The notes: a model not told the origin generated them from the letters alone. Counted from the stretch's first letter, positions 1 through 8,905 are shown. The stretch: DNA of 64,000 nt from Tessaracoccus flavus (GCF_001997295.1 NZ_CP019605.1:434001-498000), one strand, 5' to 3'. Program-made: numbers and translations.

Positions 1-241
1 CGGCACCATAGGTGCCGGTCTGTTCCACCCCGGCCCGCGAGACCCTGCCATGACCCACAGCCCAGTCCAGCAACTCAAGATAGCCGGCCGGGGTGGCCGG
101 GAACTGCTGGTCAGCCACCGGAGCACCGGTCGCCGCATCCACCAACGCCGCGTGATGGATGTCCAGATGGGTATCGATACCCACCACCACCGATCCTGAT
201 GGGGGGTTGCGGTGACGGCGCGTGTGTGATGTCTTGTACAT
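1..241 (-). CDS. IS110 family transposase, N-terminal part
   Basis: The start codon is ATG at 241-239 and the gene runs out of the window after about 80 residues. The visible part contains GIDTH (Asp23) and EQTGTYG (Glu73), the first two acidic residues of the DEDD RuvC-like domain. It matches the full copy at 27397-28488 over this length. IS110 enzymes cut and rejoin DNA with this domain plus a C-terminal serine domain, which lies outside the window here. Whether the copy is intact cannot be judged. Confidence 0.9.
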   Translation of the reverse strand, partial: MYKTSHTRRHRNPPSGSVVVGIDTHLDIHHAALVDAATGAPVADQQFPATPAGYLELLDWAVGHGRVSRAGVEQTGTYGA

Positions 242-569
242 GTTGCCTCCCTCAAGGCTTGTCACTATCAGCCGGGAGGGATGGCTCAGCAGGCCGGGGA
301 CCGGAGCACTACAGAGATGAGCCCCACACACGCGGGGCACGGTCTTATCAAGCTACCGCCCCGGCCTGACCCATCCCCCAACCCGCACGCGGGGTCAGAC
401 ACCGGCCCGGATCTCCCAGGGATCAACGAGGCAGGGCACATCGCAGCAACGCCCTCCAGGGCAGTATCGAAGACAGCCACCACCACAAGACCACCGGAAA
501 GCCCGGCACCCTCATCCTCGCTGATCCCCGGGAAACCCGGTACCCCCAATCCTCTCTGTATCGAAGGGC
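242..569 (-). ncRNA. Candidate bridge RNA region of IS110 copy 1
   Basis: This non-coding leader is almost identical to 27069-27396. In the IS110 group the non-coding end upstream of the recombinase gene encodes a bridge RNA that pairs with donor and target DNA. Here that role is inferred from position, conservation and several GC-rich hairpins, for example CTGACCC with GGGTCAG. Transcript ends cannot be set by eye. Confidence 0.4.
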
Positions 570-609
570 ATCCCGCGGCGTCGCGCTGACCTGGGTGAGC
601 GGTCATGTC

Positions 610-660
610 GCGAGCCCTTCGATTCGCGGCCGCTCGTACCTCGCGGCCGCTACTCAGGGA
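610..660 (-). repeat. REP-like palindromic unit downstream of the acyl-CoA oxidase gene
   Basis: Read on the minus strand the unit starts CCCTGAGTAGCGGCCGCGAG, continues with GTACGAGCGGCCGCGAATCG and ends AAGGGC. GCGGCCGC occurs in both arms, so it can fold as a hairpin. It lies just past the 3' end of the gene ending at 676 and beside the IS110 end. It looks like an uninterrupted version of the units around IS110 copy 2. The stretch 570-609 holds nothing recognised. Confidence 0.7.
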
Positions 661-675
661 AACGGCAAGCGCGGG

Positions 676-2604
676 TCAGGCGATGATCGGGGGCACGGCC
701 TCGGTCGGGTGCTTCTGCCAGCTCTCGGGGACTCCCAGGCCTTCGGCGAGTTCCTTGGCGCGCGGCCGAAGTTCGCCGCAGAGGGCGTCTACCGTCGCAG
801 TGATCGCCTTGGACTTCTTCGGGTCGAAGGCCTCGTGCTCCAGGTACCAGGCGCGGTTCTGCTCGATCGTCCACAGCGCGTACAGGTCGCACACCTTGAC
901 GAGGATCGCCTTGATGTAGTCGTCGGCGGTCTCCTCGATGCCCTCGATGAAGGCCTCCAGGACGATCCGGTCGACGTGGGCCTTGGCCGCCTCGATCATG
1001 TGCATCTGGCACGCGTTGATGGCCGCGTCGCGCTGGTCCTCGGGCTGCTTCGACGCCGCGCGCATCCGGGCGGCGAGGCTCTCGACGATGTGCGACTCCC
1101 GGAACTCGAACATCTGGACGTGCCAGCCGCGGGCGCGGAGCCGTTCGGACTCCGGCTTGCGGTTGGCGACGGCGACGAGGCGGTCGATGGCCGACCGGGC
1201 CGTGGTGCGCTCCATGAACGCACCGCCGATGAGCTTCGCTGTCTTCGACGCCGTCCCGCGCAGATCCATGTCGCCCCAGGTCGACTTGTACTCCAGAAGG
1301 AGCGCCTTGGCGACCAACTGCAGCAGCACCGTGTTGTCGCCCTCGAACGTGGCGAAGATGTCGGCGTCCTGGCGCGTCATCGTGATGCCGTTGTCGGACA
1401 TGTAGCCCGCGCCGCCGCACGCCTCCCTCGCCTCTTGGATCGCATCGAGTGCCCACCTGGTCAGGAGGGCCTTCATCCCGGCCGCGCGGGTCTCCAGTTC
1501 GCGGGACGCGGGGCTGCCCGGATCCTCCTGATCGAGCACGCGTTGCAGCTGCTGGGCGAGTTCGTTCTGCGCGAACCCATACGCGTAGGCCCGAGCGACG
1601 TGCGGCAGGAGGCGACGCTGATGGCTGAGGTAGTCGAACAGCGGGATCTCCTCGCCGAGGCCGGCGCGGCGGAATTGCCGACGGTTGAGTCCGTGATGGA
1701 CGGCGATAGCCAGGGCCTTGCGGGCACCTGACGCAGCGCCGCCGCCGACGCAGATGCGTCCGCGCACGAGCGTGCCCAGCATGGTGAAGAAGCGGGCGTT
1801 CTTGGACTCGATGGGGGAGTGGTAGGCGCCGTCCTCGCCGACGCCGCCATAGCGGTCGAGCAGCATCGACCGGGGGACCCGAACGTGCTCAAACGAGATC
1901 GTGCCGTTGTCGACGCCGAGCAGGCCTCCCTTGTGGCCGTGATCGCCGATCGTGACGCCCGGCATGGGGTTGCCGTCCTCGTCACGAATGGGGACCAGGG
2001 CGACGTGTACGCCCTGGTGCTCGTCGTCGACCCAGAGCTGACCGAACACCGCGGCCATGCGACCGTCGCGGGCCGCGTTGCCGATGTAGGCCTTCGTGGC
2101 TGTGGGCGAGGGGGAGTGGACGACGTACTCCTGCGTGTCAGGGTCCCAGGTGATCGACGTTTCGATGGACTGCACGTCCGATCCATGCCCGAGTTCCGTC
2201 ATAGCGAAGCAGCCGGGCAGGTCGACGTTGATCGCGCCAGGGAGGAACGTCTCGTGGTGGTACTGGGTGCCGAGGTTGGTGATGGCTCCGCCGAACAGGC
2301 CGTGCTGGACGCCCGACTTGATCGTCAGCGAGAGGTCGCCCATGGCCATCATCTCGAAGTTCGCCACGGATTCCGCGCTGGTGCCCGTGCCGCCCTGCGC
2401 GGAGGGGAAGCCTGCGGTGACGAAGTCGCGCTGAGCGAGCTTCTTGACCCGGTCGAGGGTCCAGTCACGTGCCTCCTCCATGCTCAACGCGGTGTCGCGG
2501 ACCACCTCGTCTGCGCTCACCTCGTCGCGCCAACGCTGCTTGAGGTCGTGGAAGGGGCCATCGAGAGCGCGGCGAAGGCCTTCGCCGGTGGGTGAGATGG
2601 ACAT
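676..2604 (-). CDS. Acyl-CoA oxidase/dehydrogenase, FadE5-like
   Basis: This predicted 642-residue flavoprotein would introduce the trans-2 double bond into acyl-CoA, the first step of beta-oxidation. It shows the family signatures FAMTELGHGSD (about residues 133-143), a glycine-rich CGGAGY segment and FEGDN near the expected catalytic region. Its length fits the large FadE5/acyl-CoA oxidase branch rather than ordinary 380-residue dehydrogenases. The ATG at 2604 is preferred because AAGGAG lies nine bases upstream; a TTG at 2613 is in frame but overlaps that site. It is the second gene of an operon with the TetR gene and faces fadA2-fabG4-htdX-like genes, an arrangement resembling Mycobacterium tuberculosis Rv0241c-Rv0244c. 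Oxidase versus dehydrogenase activity is not decided by sequence. Confidence 0.9.
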   Translation of the reverse strand: MSISPTGEGLRRALDGPFHDLKQRWRDEVSADEVVRDTALSMEEARDWTLDRVKKLAQRDFVTAGFPSAQGGTGTSAESVANFEMMAMGDLSLTIKSGVQHGLFGGAITNLGTQYHHETFLPGAINVDLPGCFAMTELGHGSDVQSIETSITWDPDTQEYVVHSPSPTATKAYIGNAARDGRMAAVFGQLWVDDEHQGVHVALVPIRDEDGNPMPGVTIGDHGHKGGLLGVDNGTISFEHVRVPRSMLLDRYGGVGEDGAYHSPIESKNARFFTMLGTLVRGRICVGGGAASGARKALAIAVHHGLNRRQFRRAGLGEEIPLFDYLSHQRRLLPHVARAYAYGFAQNELAQQLQRVLDQEDPGSPASRELETRAAGMKALLTRWALDAIQEAREACGGAGYMSDNGITMTRQDADIFATFEGDNTVLLQLVAKALLLEYKSTWGDMDLRGTASKTAKLIGGAFMERTTARSAIDRLVAVANRKPESERLRARGWHVQMFEFRESHIVESLAARMRAASKQPEDQRDAAINACQMHMIEAAKAHVDRIVLEAFIEGIEETADDYIKAILVKVCDLYALWTIEQNRAWYLEHEAFDPKKSKAITATVDALCGELRPRAKELAEGLGVPESWQKHPTEAVPPIIA

Positions 2605-2609
2605 GAGTG

Positions 2610-3245
2610 TCAACTCCTTTGTTGTGCTGCGAATGCGGGGGCGAAAAGCTGGTCGACGTAGCCGACGACCTCGGCGCGCGGGCGCCGGAAATTAGTGATG
2701 ATCCAGCGGTCGGAGACCGCCCAGATGAAGCCGACCGCGCCGTGTCCCCAGATGTTGGCCGGCTCCTCGTCCAGGCCTTCCCGGCGAAGCCACGCGCGCA
2801 GGACGGTGGCGACCTCGTTGCCGATGCGCGTGGTGACGCCCGTGACCGGATCGGGGGAGTCGCTGGTGGGCCGCGACGAGACGAACAGGTACAGGTTGCG
2901 GTCGCGCTCGACGACGGCGAGGTAGGCGTCGGCAAGCCGCAGGATGAGCTCGTGCGGGGGGAGGTTGTCGGCCTCGTCGAGGGGCAGCTTGCGGACGATG
3001 AAGTCCTGCACGGATTCGACGACCGCACGGTACAGGCCCGCCTTGTCACCGAAGTGCCGGTAGAGGACGGTCTTCGACGTCTTGGCCTGCGCGGCGATCT
3101 CGTCCATGCCGACGTGCGGGCCATGTTTGCGGATGGCGCGCACGGCGTCCTGGACGAGCGCACGCCGTCGCTGGTTGTTGTGCTCCTCCCAGCGGGACGC
3201 ACGGCCGTCCTGGACGGGCGCCGTCGCGCCGCTCTTCTGGTTCAT
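2610..3245 (-). CDS. TetR/AcrR family transcriptional regulator
   Basis: This is a 211-residue helical repressor with an N-terminal HTH (about residues 29-75, including MDEIAAQAKTSKTVLYRHFG) and a variable ligand-binding C-terminus. Its stop codon lies five bases before the acyl-CoA oxidase ATG, so the two are co-transcribed. TACCCT sits seven bases before the ATG, implying a leaderless transcript, and an inverted repeat overlaps that start. By analogy with fatty-acid TetR regulators it probably represses the whole divergent block and is released by an acyl-CoA; the ligand is a guess. Confidence 0.9.
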   Translation of the reverse strand: MNQKSGATAPVQDGRASRWEEHNNQRRRALVQDAVRAIRKHGPHVGMDEIAAQAKTSKTVLYRHFGDKAGLYRAVVESVQDFIVRKLPLDEADNLPPHELILRLADAYLAVVERDRNLYLFVSSRPTSDSPDPVTGVTTRIGNEVATVLRAWLRREGLDEEPANIWGHGAVGFIWAVSDRWIITNFRRPRAEVVGYVDQLFAPAFAAQQRS

Positions 3246-3337
3246 GTAACCGAGGGTACCCGAAACCTGACGTACCTGCTACCCTGGGTATCGGTTACCG
3301 GTCAGCCGGGACCCTGAACTTCCGGGAGGACTTTTAA
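3246..3337 (+). promoter_or_regulatory. Bidirectional promoter with likely TetR operator
   Basis: GTAACCGA at 3246-3253 is repeated in inverted orientation as TCGGTTAC at 3291-3298. Each copy lies just downstream of a TACCCT hexamer reading outwards (minus strand 3258-3253, plus strand 3280-3285). The symmetry puts a repressor site at both predicted transcription starts. The plus-strand gene has a GGGAGGA ribosome site before its ATG, while the minus-strand gene appears leaderless. Confidence 0.6.
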
Positions 3338-4582
3338 ATGACGACACGTACCGCGGTGATTGTCGGCGGCAACCGCACCCCCTTCGTCAAAGCCGGCGGC
3401 AAGTACGCCATGGCCTCGGCCCAGGACCTGCTGACGGCAGCGCTCGACGGGCTCGTCGCGCGATTCGGGCTGGCGGGCCAGAAGGTCGACGAGGTGGTCG
3501 CCGGCGCCGTGCTCAAGCACACCCGTGACTTCAACCTCACGCGGGAGGCCGTGCTCGGCTCCGCCCTCTCCGCGCACACGCCCGCCTGCGACCTGCAGCA
3601 GGCGTGCGGGACCGGTCTCGAGGCCGTCGTCTACGTCAGCAACAAGATCCGGCTGGGTCAGATGGACGTCGGCATCGCTGGCGGCGTCGACAGCGCCTCG
3701 GACGCGCCGATCGTCGTGTCGGAGCCGATGCGAAGGGCCATGCTGGACCTCAGCCGCGCCCGGTCGCTGCCGGACAAGCTCGCGGCGCTAGCCAAGATCC
3801 GGCCCGCCGATCTCGTCCCAGTCCCCCCGGGTGTCGTCGAGCCGCGCACAGGGCTCTCCATGGGTGAGTCGCAGGCCAGGACCACGGCCAAGTGGGAGGT
3901 GTCGAGAGAGGATCAGGACCAGCTCGCCCTGGAATCGCACCACAAGCTGGCCGAAGCCTGGGACGACGGCTTCTTCGACGACCTGGTGACCCCCTACCTC
4001 AAGGTCTCGCGCGACGGCATCCTGCGCCCGGAGACCTCGATGGAGGCACTGGGCAAGCTCCGCACCGTCTTCGGCAAGGGCGACGAGGCCACCATGACGG
4101 CGGGTAACTCCACCGCGCTGACCGACGGCGCGGCGCTCGTGCTGCTCGCCGAGGAGGAGGAGGCCCGACGTCGAGGCTGGCCGGTGTGGGCCAAGGTGGT
4201 CGACGCCCAGGTGGCAGCCACCGGCTACGTCAACGGCGAAGAGGACCTCCTGTTGGCTCCGGTGCGTGCCATCCCAACGCTGTTGGAGCGAAACGGGCTG
4301 ACGCTCGCCGACTTCGACTTCTACGAGTTCCACGAGGCGTTCGCCTCCACGGTGCTGGCCACCCTCAAGGCGCTGGAAGCAGACGGCCACGGGACCGTGG
4401 ACCGCACCAAGCTCAACGTCAAGGGCTCGTCCCTGGCCGCCGGGCACCCGTTCGCCGCGACCGGCGGCCGCATCGTCGCCTCGCTCGCGAAAATGCTCGC
4501 CGAGAAGGGCCCGGGCTCCCGCGGGCTGGTATCCATCTGTGCAGCCGGCGGCCAGGGCGTCGTCGCAATTCTGGAGGCGTGA
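3338..4582 (+). CDS. Acetyl-CoA acyltransferase (thiolase), FadA2/FadI-like
   Basis: This 414-residue thiolase cleaves 3-ketoacyl-CoA with CoA in the last step of beta-oxidation. The catalytic residues are visible: nucleophilic Cys90 in QQACGTG, the His of FHEAFA, His370 in AGHPFAATGG and Cys401 in SICAAGGQG. GGGAGGA lies upstream of the ATG. The fabG4-like gene starts two bases after its stop codon, and the htdX-like gene overlaps that one, so the three form one operon. Its order next to FabG4 and MaoC homologues argues for the FadA2 type. Confidence 0.93.
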   Translation: MTTRTAVIVGGNRTPFVKAGGKYAMASAQDLLTAALDGLVARFGLAGQKVDEVVAGAVLKHTRDFNLTREAVLGSALSAHTPACDLQQACGTGLEAVVYVSNKIRLGQMDVGIAGGVDSASDAPIVVSEPMRRAMLDLSRARSLPDKLAALAKIRPADLVPVPPGVVEPRTGLSMGESQARTTAKWEVSREDQDQLALESHHKLAEAWDDGFFDDLVTPYLKVSRDGILRPETSMEALGKLRTVFGKGDEATMTAGNSTALTDGAALVLLAEEEEARRRGWPVWAKVVDAQVAATGYVNGEEDLLLAPVRAIPTLLERNGLTLADFDFYEFHEAFASTVLATLKALEADGHGTVDRTKLNVKGSSLAAGHPFAATGGRIVASLAKMLAEKGPGSRGLVSICAAGGQGVVAILEA

Positions 4583-4583
4583 G

Positions 4584-5975
4584 ATGAGCATTCTCGAGAT
4601 GATCTACGGCACCCCGGCCGGAAAGTTTGTGGCCAAGAAGGCCGGACTCAGCGAACCGCCGACGCTTCGTCGGGGGCGCACCATGCCGTCGGGGCCGGTC
4701 GCGCTGGCCGAACTCGGCGGCGGCGGGCTGGCGGCCGAGTGCCTGCAGCTGCTCGGCGTCTCGACCGTGGAGCCGCTGCTCGACGTGGCCGATGCCCGCA
4801 CGAAGGACGACAAGGGCCGGATGCAGCCGCCGCGGTACCAGACCAGACCGGGCGCGGTCGTCGTCGACGCCACCGGGGTGCGCCGCATCACCGAGCTCGA
4901 GGGGATCCGCCAGGCGCTGCGCCCAGCGATGCGCGGGCTGGAGAAGTCCGGTCGCATCATCATCCTCGCCACAGACGCCACGGGCGTGGAGGGGCTGGAG
5001 GCGAAGGCCGTTGCGCAGGGCATCGACGGCATCAACCGCACTGTCGGCAAGGAGCTCCGCGACGGGTCGACGTCGAACCTCGTCTTCGTCAAGCCCGGTA
5101 CGACTGCCGCGGACCTTGCGTCCACCCTGTCGTTCCTGCTCGAGGGCCGCTCGGCCTTCGTCAGCGGTCAGGCGTGGCGGGTGGGCCCGTCCAAGGACCC
5201 CCACGACCTCACCGACCGTCCCTTCGACGGCCGGGTCGTGGTGGTGACGGGAGCCGCCCGCGGGATCGGAGCGGCCATCGCGCGAACCTTCTCCCGCGAC
5301 GGCGCGACGGTCGTGGCCGTCGACATCCCCGCCGCCGGCGATGCCCTTGCCAAGGTGGCCAACGAGATCGGTGGGTCGGCCCTTCAGCTCGACATCACCG
5401 CCGCCGACGCCGGCCAGAAGATCGCCGGCCACGTGGCCCGCGTGCACGGCGCGCAGAAGCGGATCTGGGCGATCGTCCACAACGCCGGGATCACGCGCGA
5501 CAAGATGCTCGCCAACCTCGACGAGAAGCTCTGGGCCTCCGTCCTCGACGTCAACCTGGCCGCCGAGATGCGCATCAACGACTTCCTCCTCAGCAACCCG
5601 GATGCCCCGGGCGGGCTGGACACCAGCGCCCGGATCGTGGGCATCGCCTCCACCTCCGGGGTCGCGGGGAACAAGGGACAGACGAACTACGCGGCCTCGA
5701 AGGCCGGTGTCATGGGCCTGGTCTGGGCGATGAAGGACGAGCTTGCCGACCGCCCGATCACGGTCAACGCGGTGGCACCGGGCTTCATCGAGACCGAGAT
5801 GACCGGCGCCATCCCGTTCGTGCAGCGGGAGATCTTCCGCCGCACCAACTCGCTCAACCAGGGTGGCAAGCCCGTCGACGTCGCCGAGACCCTCGCCTAC
5901 CTGTGCGGGCCGGCGTCCGGGGGTGTCGACGGCCAGGTCATCCGAGTCTGCGGCCAGAACCTGGTGGGCGCCTGA
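4584..5975 (+). CDS. 3-oxoacyl-ACP/CoA reductase, FabG4-like two-domain SDR
   Basis: This 463-residue protein has a non-catalytic Rossmann-like N-terminal half and a catalytic SDR C-terminal half, as in high-molecular-weight FabG4. The C-terminal half carries VTGAARGIGAA (about residues 221-231) for NAD(P)H, HNAG, and the active-site YAASK (Tyr369, Lys373). It should interconvert 3-ketoacyl and 3-hydroxyacyl thioesters. The ATG at 4584 follows the thiolase stop by one base and its own stop overlaps the next start (TGATG), showing tight translational coupling. Confidence 0.92.
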   Translation: MSILEMIYGTPAGKFVAKKAGLSEPPTLRRGRTMPSGPVALAELGGGGLAAECLQLLGVSTVEPLLDVADARTKDDKGRMQPPRYQTRPGAVVVDATGVRRITELEGIRQALRPAMRGLEKSGRIIILATDATGVEGLEAKAVAQGIDGINRTVGKELRDGSTSNLVFVKPGTTAADLASTLSFLLEGRSAFVSGQAWRVGPSKDPHDLTDRPFDGRVVVVTGAARGIGAAIARTFSRDGATVVAVDIPAAGDALAKVANEIGGSALQLDITAADAGQKIAGHVARVHGAQKRIWAIVHNAGITRDKMLANLDEKLWASVLDVNLAAEMRINDFLLSNPDAPGGLDTSARIVGIASTSGVAGNKGQTNYAASKAGVMGLVWAMKDELADRPITVNAVAPGFIETEMTGAIPFVQREIFRRTNSLNQGGKPVDVAETLAYLCGPASGGVDGQVIRVCGQNLVGA

Positions 5976-6832
5976 TGTCGCGCGATGTTCAGGTGCTGCC
6001 GACCCTGCCGAAGGTGGAGGGGCTGTGGCTGAAGGCTGCCAAGGGCCTGCTCAAGCGGCCGGGGGAGCGATCGCAGCTCCCCGACCGCACGCTGATGGTC
6101 CTCGACCACACCCAGAGCGTGCTCGGGCTCGCGGACTACGCCCGCGTCACCGGCTTCGCGCTGCGCGACTCCGTGCCCGCCACGTGGCTGCACGTCCTGA
6201 CCTTCCCGCTGCAGACCGAGCTGATGGCCGCCGAGGACTTCCCGTTCCCGCTGGCCGGTCTCGTGCACGTCACGAACGAGATGACCCTGCACCGCCCCGT
6301 CGCGGTGGGGGAGAAGCTGCGCATCTCGGTGAGAGCAGAGGACCTCCAGCCCCACGCGAAGGGGGCCACCTACGCCATGCGCGGCGAGGTCCACGCCGGA
6401 GATGAACTGGTGTGGGACGGCACGTCCACCTACCTCGCCACCGGAGTGAAGATGTCGGGGGAGGCCCCTCCCGCCGTCCGGCTCGAGGCCCCCGACGTTA
6501 CGCCGTCGCAGCAGTGGCGGCTGGGCCCGGACCTGGGCAGGCAGTACGCCGACGTCTCGGGTGACGCCAACCCGATCCATCTGACTCCGCTGACCGCACG
6601 GCTGTTCGGCTTCCCCCGCCCGATCATCCACGGCATGTGGACCCACGCCCGCGCCGTCGCCGCCCTCGGGGGCAAGCTGCCGGAGGCCTACTCGGTGAGG
6701 GTGCAATTCGCCAAGCCGATCTTCCTGCCGGGCAAGGTGGGGTTCGCCTCCGAGCGGGAGGGGGACGGGTGGCGCTTCGCCGTCGTCAACAAGGACGGCA
6801 AGCCGCATCTGGTGGGCGAACTCACCGGCTGA
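5975..6832 (+). CDS. MaoC-like enoyl-CoA hydratase/dehydratase, HtdX-like
   Basis: This 285-residue protein has a degenerate N-terminal hot-dog fold and a C-terminal MaoC domain with the hydratase-2 motif DVSGDANPIHL (about residues 193-203), including the catalytic Asp and His, followed by IIHGMWT. It would hydrate 2-enoyl-CoA, or dehydrate the 3-hydroxy form. The start shares a base with the fabG4-like stop. With FadE5-, FadA2- and FabG4-like enzymes it completes a beta-oxidation set. Direction of use (degradation or fatty acid modification) is not known. Confidence 0.9.
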   Translation: MSRDVQVLPTLPKVEGLWLKAAKGLLKRPGERSQLPDRTLMVLDHTQSVLGLADYARVTGFALRDSVPATWLHVLTFPLQTELMAAEDFPFPLAGLVHVTNEMTLHRPVAVGEKLRISVRAEDLQPHAKGATYAMRGEVHAGDELVWDGTSTYLATGVKMSGEAPPAVRLEAPDVTPSQQWRLGPDLGRQYADVSGDANPIHLTPLTARLFGFPRPIIHGMWTHARAVAALGGKLPEAYSVRVQFAKPIFLPGKVGFASEREGDGWRFAVVNKDGKPHLVGELTG

Positions 6833-6892
6833 CGCCGATCCTTGCCACACTGGTGACCGCCCGTGTCCCGGCGGGCGGGAGAGCAGGTGATC

Positions 6893-7252
6893 ATGGCTGA
6901 TTGTCCGTGTGGAGGCGGCTCCTGGGATGAGTGCTGCGGCCCGCTTCTCGCGGGCACGCGCCAGGCGGGGACCGCCGAGGCGCTCATGAGGTCGCGGTAC
7001 AGCGCGTTCGTCTTCGGGGACAGCGACCACCTGTGGCGCACCTGGCATCCGCGCACCAGACCCGCCTCCGTCGACGCTGCTGGCGTCGAGTGGCTCCGCC
7101 TCGAGGTGCTCGACGTCGTCGGCGGGGGAGAGGACGACGCGGAGGGGGTCGTCGAGTTCGACGCCCACCACGCCGGTGGGGTGTTGCACGAACGGTCCCG
7201 GTTCGCGCGCCGCGCCGGCCGCTGGTTCTACCTCGACGCTGCCACGCCCTGA
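6893..7252 (+). CDS. YchJ-family protein with SEC-C zinc motif
   Basis: This 119-residue protein starts ADCPCGGG and continues ECCG, the cysteine-rich SEC-C-type zinc motif, followed by an NTF2-like fold with LMRSRYSAF, typical of the UPF0225/YchJ family. The role of the family is unknown. The ATG at 6893 is chosen because a GGAGAGCAGG stretch precedes it; an upstream in-frame GTG at 6863 is weaker. The stop codon TGA lies inside a CCCTGAGCTTGTCG repeat, so the insertion of a REP unit may have set the present C-terminus. Confidence 0.85.
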   Translation: MADCPCGGGSWDECCGPLLAGTRQAGTAEALMRSRYSAFVFGDSDHLWRTWHPRTRPASVDAAGVEWLRLEVLDVVGGGEDDAEGVVEFDAHHAGGVLHERSRFARRAGRWFYLDAATP

Positions 7253-7360
7253 GCTTGTCGCCTGGTCCCTGAGCTTGTCGAAGGGTAACGGCCTCGTGAC
7301 TGCGCTCCGCCCCCGACCCCAGGGGGCGAGGCGAGCGGGACCCTCCGACAAGCTCATGGA
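7247..7360. repeat. REP-like element, CCCTGAGCTTGTCGAAGGG family
   Basis: CCCTGAGCTTGTCG occurs at 7247 and 7267, the second continuing GAAGGGTAACGGCC. A diverged inverted arm, CCGACAAGCTCATGGAGC, lies at about 7346-7363. Between them GGGGGCG-type GC-rich sequence can pair. The same family recurs at 12.7-13.2, 37.3-37.5 and 63.3-63.6 kb. Confidence 0.75.
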
Positions 7361-7441
7361 GCAAGCACCGAGGGCCCAAGGGGGCCGTGTCAGCGATCGG
7401 GATGCCGACGCCAACTTTTCCGCTATCCCCGCGCCCGGTCC

Positions 7442-7447
7442 TAGGCT
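7442..7447 (+). promoter_or_regulatory. -10 hexamer TAGGCT of purB (leaderless)
   Basis: TAGGCT is six bases before the purB ATG and no ribosome site is present, which fits a transcript starting at or next to the start codon. Confidence 0.6.
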
Positions 7448-7453
7448 TCAGCC

Positions 7454-8884
7454 ATGAGCGTTCCCAATGTGCTGGCCAACCGATATGCCTCCACCCAGAT
7501 GCGCGACATCTGGGCCCCCGAGGCCAAGATCGTCTCCGAGCGCAAGCTCTGGCTCGCCGTCCTGCGCGCGCAGCGGGACCTCGGCGTCGACTTCGGCGGA
7601 GCGGATCCGGACGCGGTCATCGCGGCCTACGAGGCTGTCGTCGAGCAGGTAGATCTCGCCTCGATCGACGCCCGCGAGCGCGTCACCCGGCACGACGTCA
7701 AGGCGCGCATCGAAGAGTTCAACGACCTGGCGGGCCACGAGCACATCCACAAAGGAATGACGTCCCGGGACCTCACCGAGAACATCGAGCAGTTGCAGGT
7801 GCTCCAGTCCCTTCGGCTCGTCCGCGTTCGGGTGGTCGCGGCGCTCGCCCAGCTTGCGCGGCTCGCGACGCAGTACGCCGACCAGCCCCTCACCGGGCGT
7901 TCCCACAACGTCGCGGCACAGCTGACGACGCTCGGCAAGCGTTTCGCGACGGCGGCCGACGAGCTCCTGGTGGCGCTCGGGCGCCTCGACGATCTGATCG
8001 GCCGCTATCCGGCGCGAGGCATCAAGGGACCGGTCGGCACTGCGCAGGACATGCTGGATCTCCTCGGCGGGGACGCCGGAAGGCTCGCCGAGCTGGAGGG
8101 CCGGATCGCCGCTGAACTCGGCTTCGCTGACGTGCTCACCTCCACGGGACAGGTGTACCCGAGGTCGCTCGACTACGACGCGGTCACCGCGTTGGCGCAG
8201 ATCGCCGCGGCGCCGTCGAACGTGGCCACCACGATCCGGCTCATGGCCGGGCTCGAACTGGTCACCGAGGGTTTCAAAGAGGGACAGGTGGGCTCCTCGG
8301 CGATGCCCCACAAGATGAACACGCGCTCGTGCGAGCGGGTCAACGGTCTGGCCGTGATCCTGCGCGGTTACGTGTCGATGGTCGGCGAGCTGGCGGGCGA
8401 CCAGTGGAACGAGGGGGACGTCTCGTGCTCGGTGGTGCGCCGCGTCGCCCTGCCCGACGCCTTCTTCGCGCTGGACGGGCTGTTCGAGACCTTCCTCACC
8501 GTGCTCGCCGATTTCGGCGCCTTCCCCGCCGTCATCGAGGCTGAGCTGGACCGCTACCTGCCGTTCCTCACCACCACGAAGGTCCTCATGGCCGCGGTCC
8601 GCCGCGGGGTGGGTCGGGAGGTGGCGCACGAAGCCATCAAGGAGCACGCCGTCGCCGTCGCCCTGGACCTGCGCAAGGGCGCCCGCACCAACGATCTCCT
8701 CGACCGCCTCGCCGCCGACGAGCGGCTGGGGCTGAGCCGTGAGGAGTTGGAGGCGCTGGTCGGCAGCCCGCTGGAGTTGGCCGGCACCGCGCAGGCCCAG
8801 GTCGCACGCATCGCGGAGCGCGTGGCCGACGTCGTGGCGGCCGACCCCGAGGCCGCGTCCTACCGACCGGGGTCGGTGCTGTAG
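7454..8884 (+). CDS. purB: Adenylosuccinate lyase
   Basis: This 476-residue enzyme of the fumarase/aspartase superfamily releases fumarate from SAICAR and from adenylosuccinate, two steps of purine synthesis. The superfamily signature GSSAMPHKMNTRSCE is at about residues 280-294, and TSRDLTENIEQLQ carries conserved substrate-binding residues. Five genes of the pathway (purB, purC, purS, purQ, purL) lie in this window but in separate units. It converges with fadD, whose stop is 21 bases away. Confidence 0.95.
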   Translation: MSVPNVLANRYASTQMRDIWAPEAKIVSERKLWLAVLRAQRDLGVDFGGADPDAVIAAYEAVVEQVDLASIDARERVTRHDVKARIEEFNDLAGHEHIHKGMTSRDLTENIEQLQVLQSLRLVRVRVVAALAQLARLATQYADQPLTGRSHNVAAQLTTLGKRFATAADELLVALGRLDDLIGRYPARGIKGPVGTAQDMLDLLGGDAGRLAELEGRIAAELGFADVLTSTGQVYPRSLDYDAVTALAQIAAAPSNVATTIRLMAGLELVTEGFKEGQVGSSAMPHKMNTRSCERVNGLAVILRGYVSMVGELAGDQWNEGDVSCSVVRRVALPDAFFALDGLFETFLTVLADFGAFPAVIEAELDRYLPFLTTTKVLMAAVRRGVGREVAHEAIKEHAVAVALDLRKGARTNDLLDRLAADERLGLSREELEALVGSPLELAGTAQAQVARIAERVADVVAADPEAASYRPGSVL

Positions 8885-8905
8885 GTCGGGCTTCGACCGG
8901 CCCCG

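Larger units (their letters stand above)
1..569 (-). mobile_element. IS110-family insertion sequence, copy 1 (cut by window edge)
   Basis: This stretch is the reverse complement of 27069-27637, with only one difference noticed (near position 513). It holds the first 80 codons of the transposase and the whole 328-bp leader. Similarity to copy 2 stops at about 569 (reading GCCCTTCGATAC inward), which sets this end of the element. The transposase runs leftwards out of the window. The two copies are inverted relative to each other, with their leader ends facing. Confidence 0.9.

Noticed and set aside
595-1731. A 378-codon plus-strand frame over the acyl-CoA oxidase gene
   Set aside because: No domain is recognisable, and the minus-strand gene has clear motifs.
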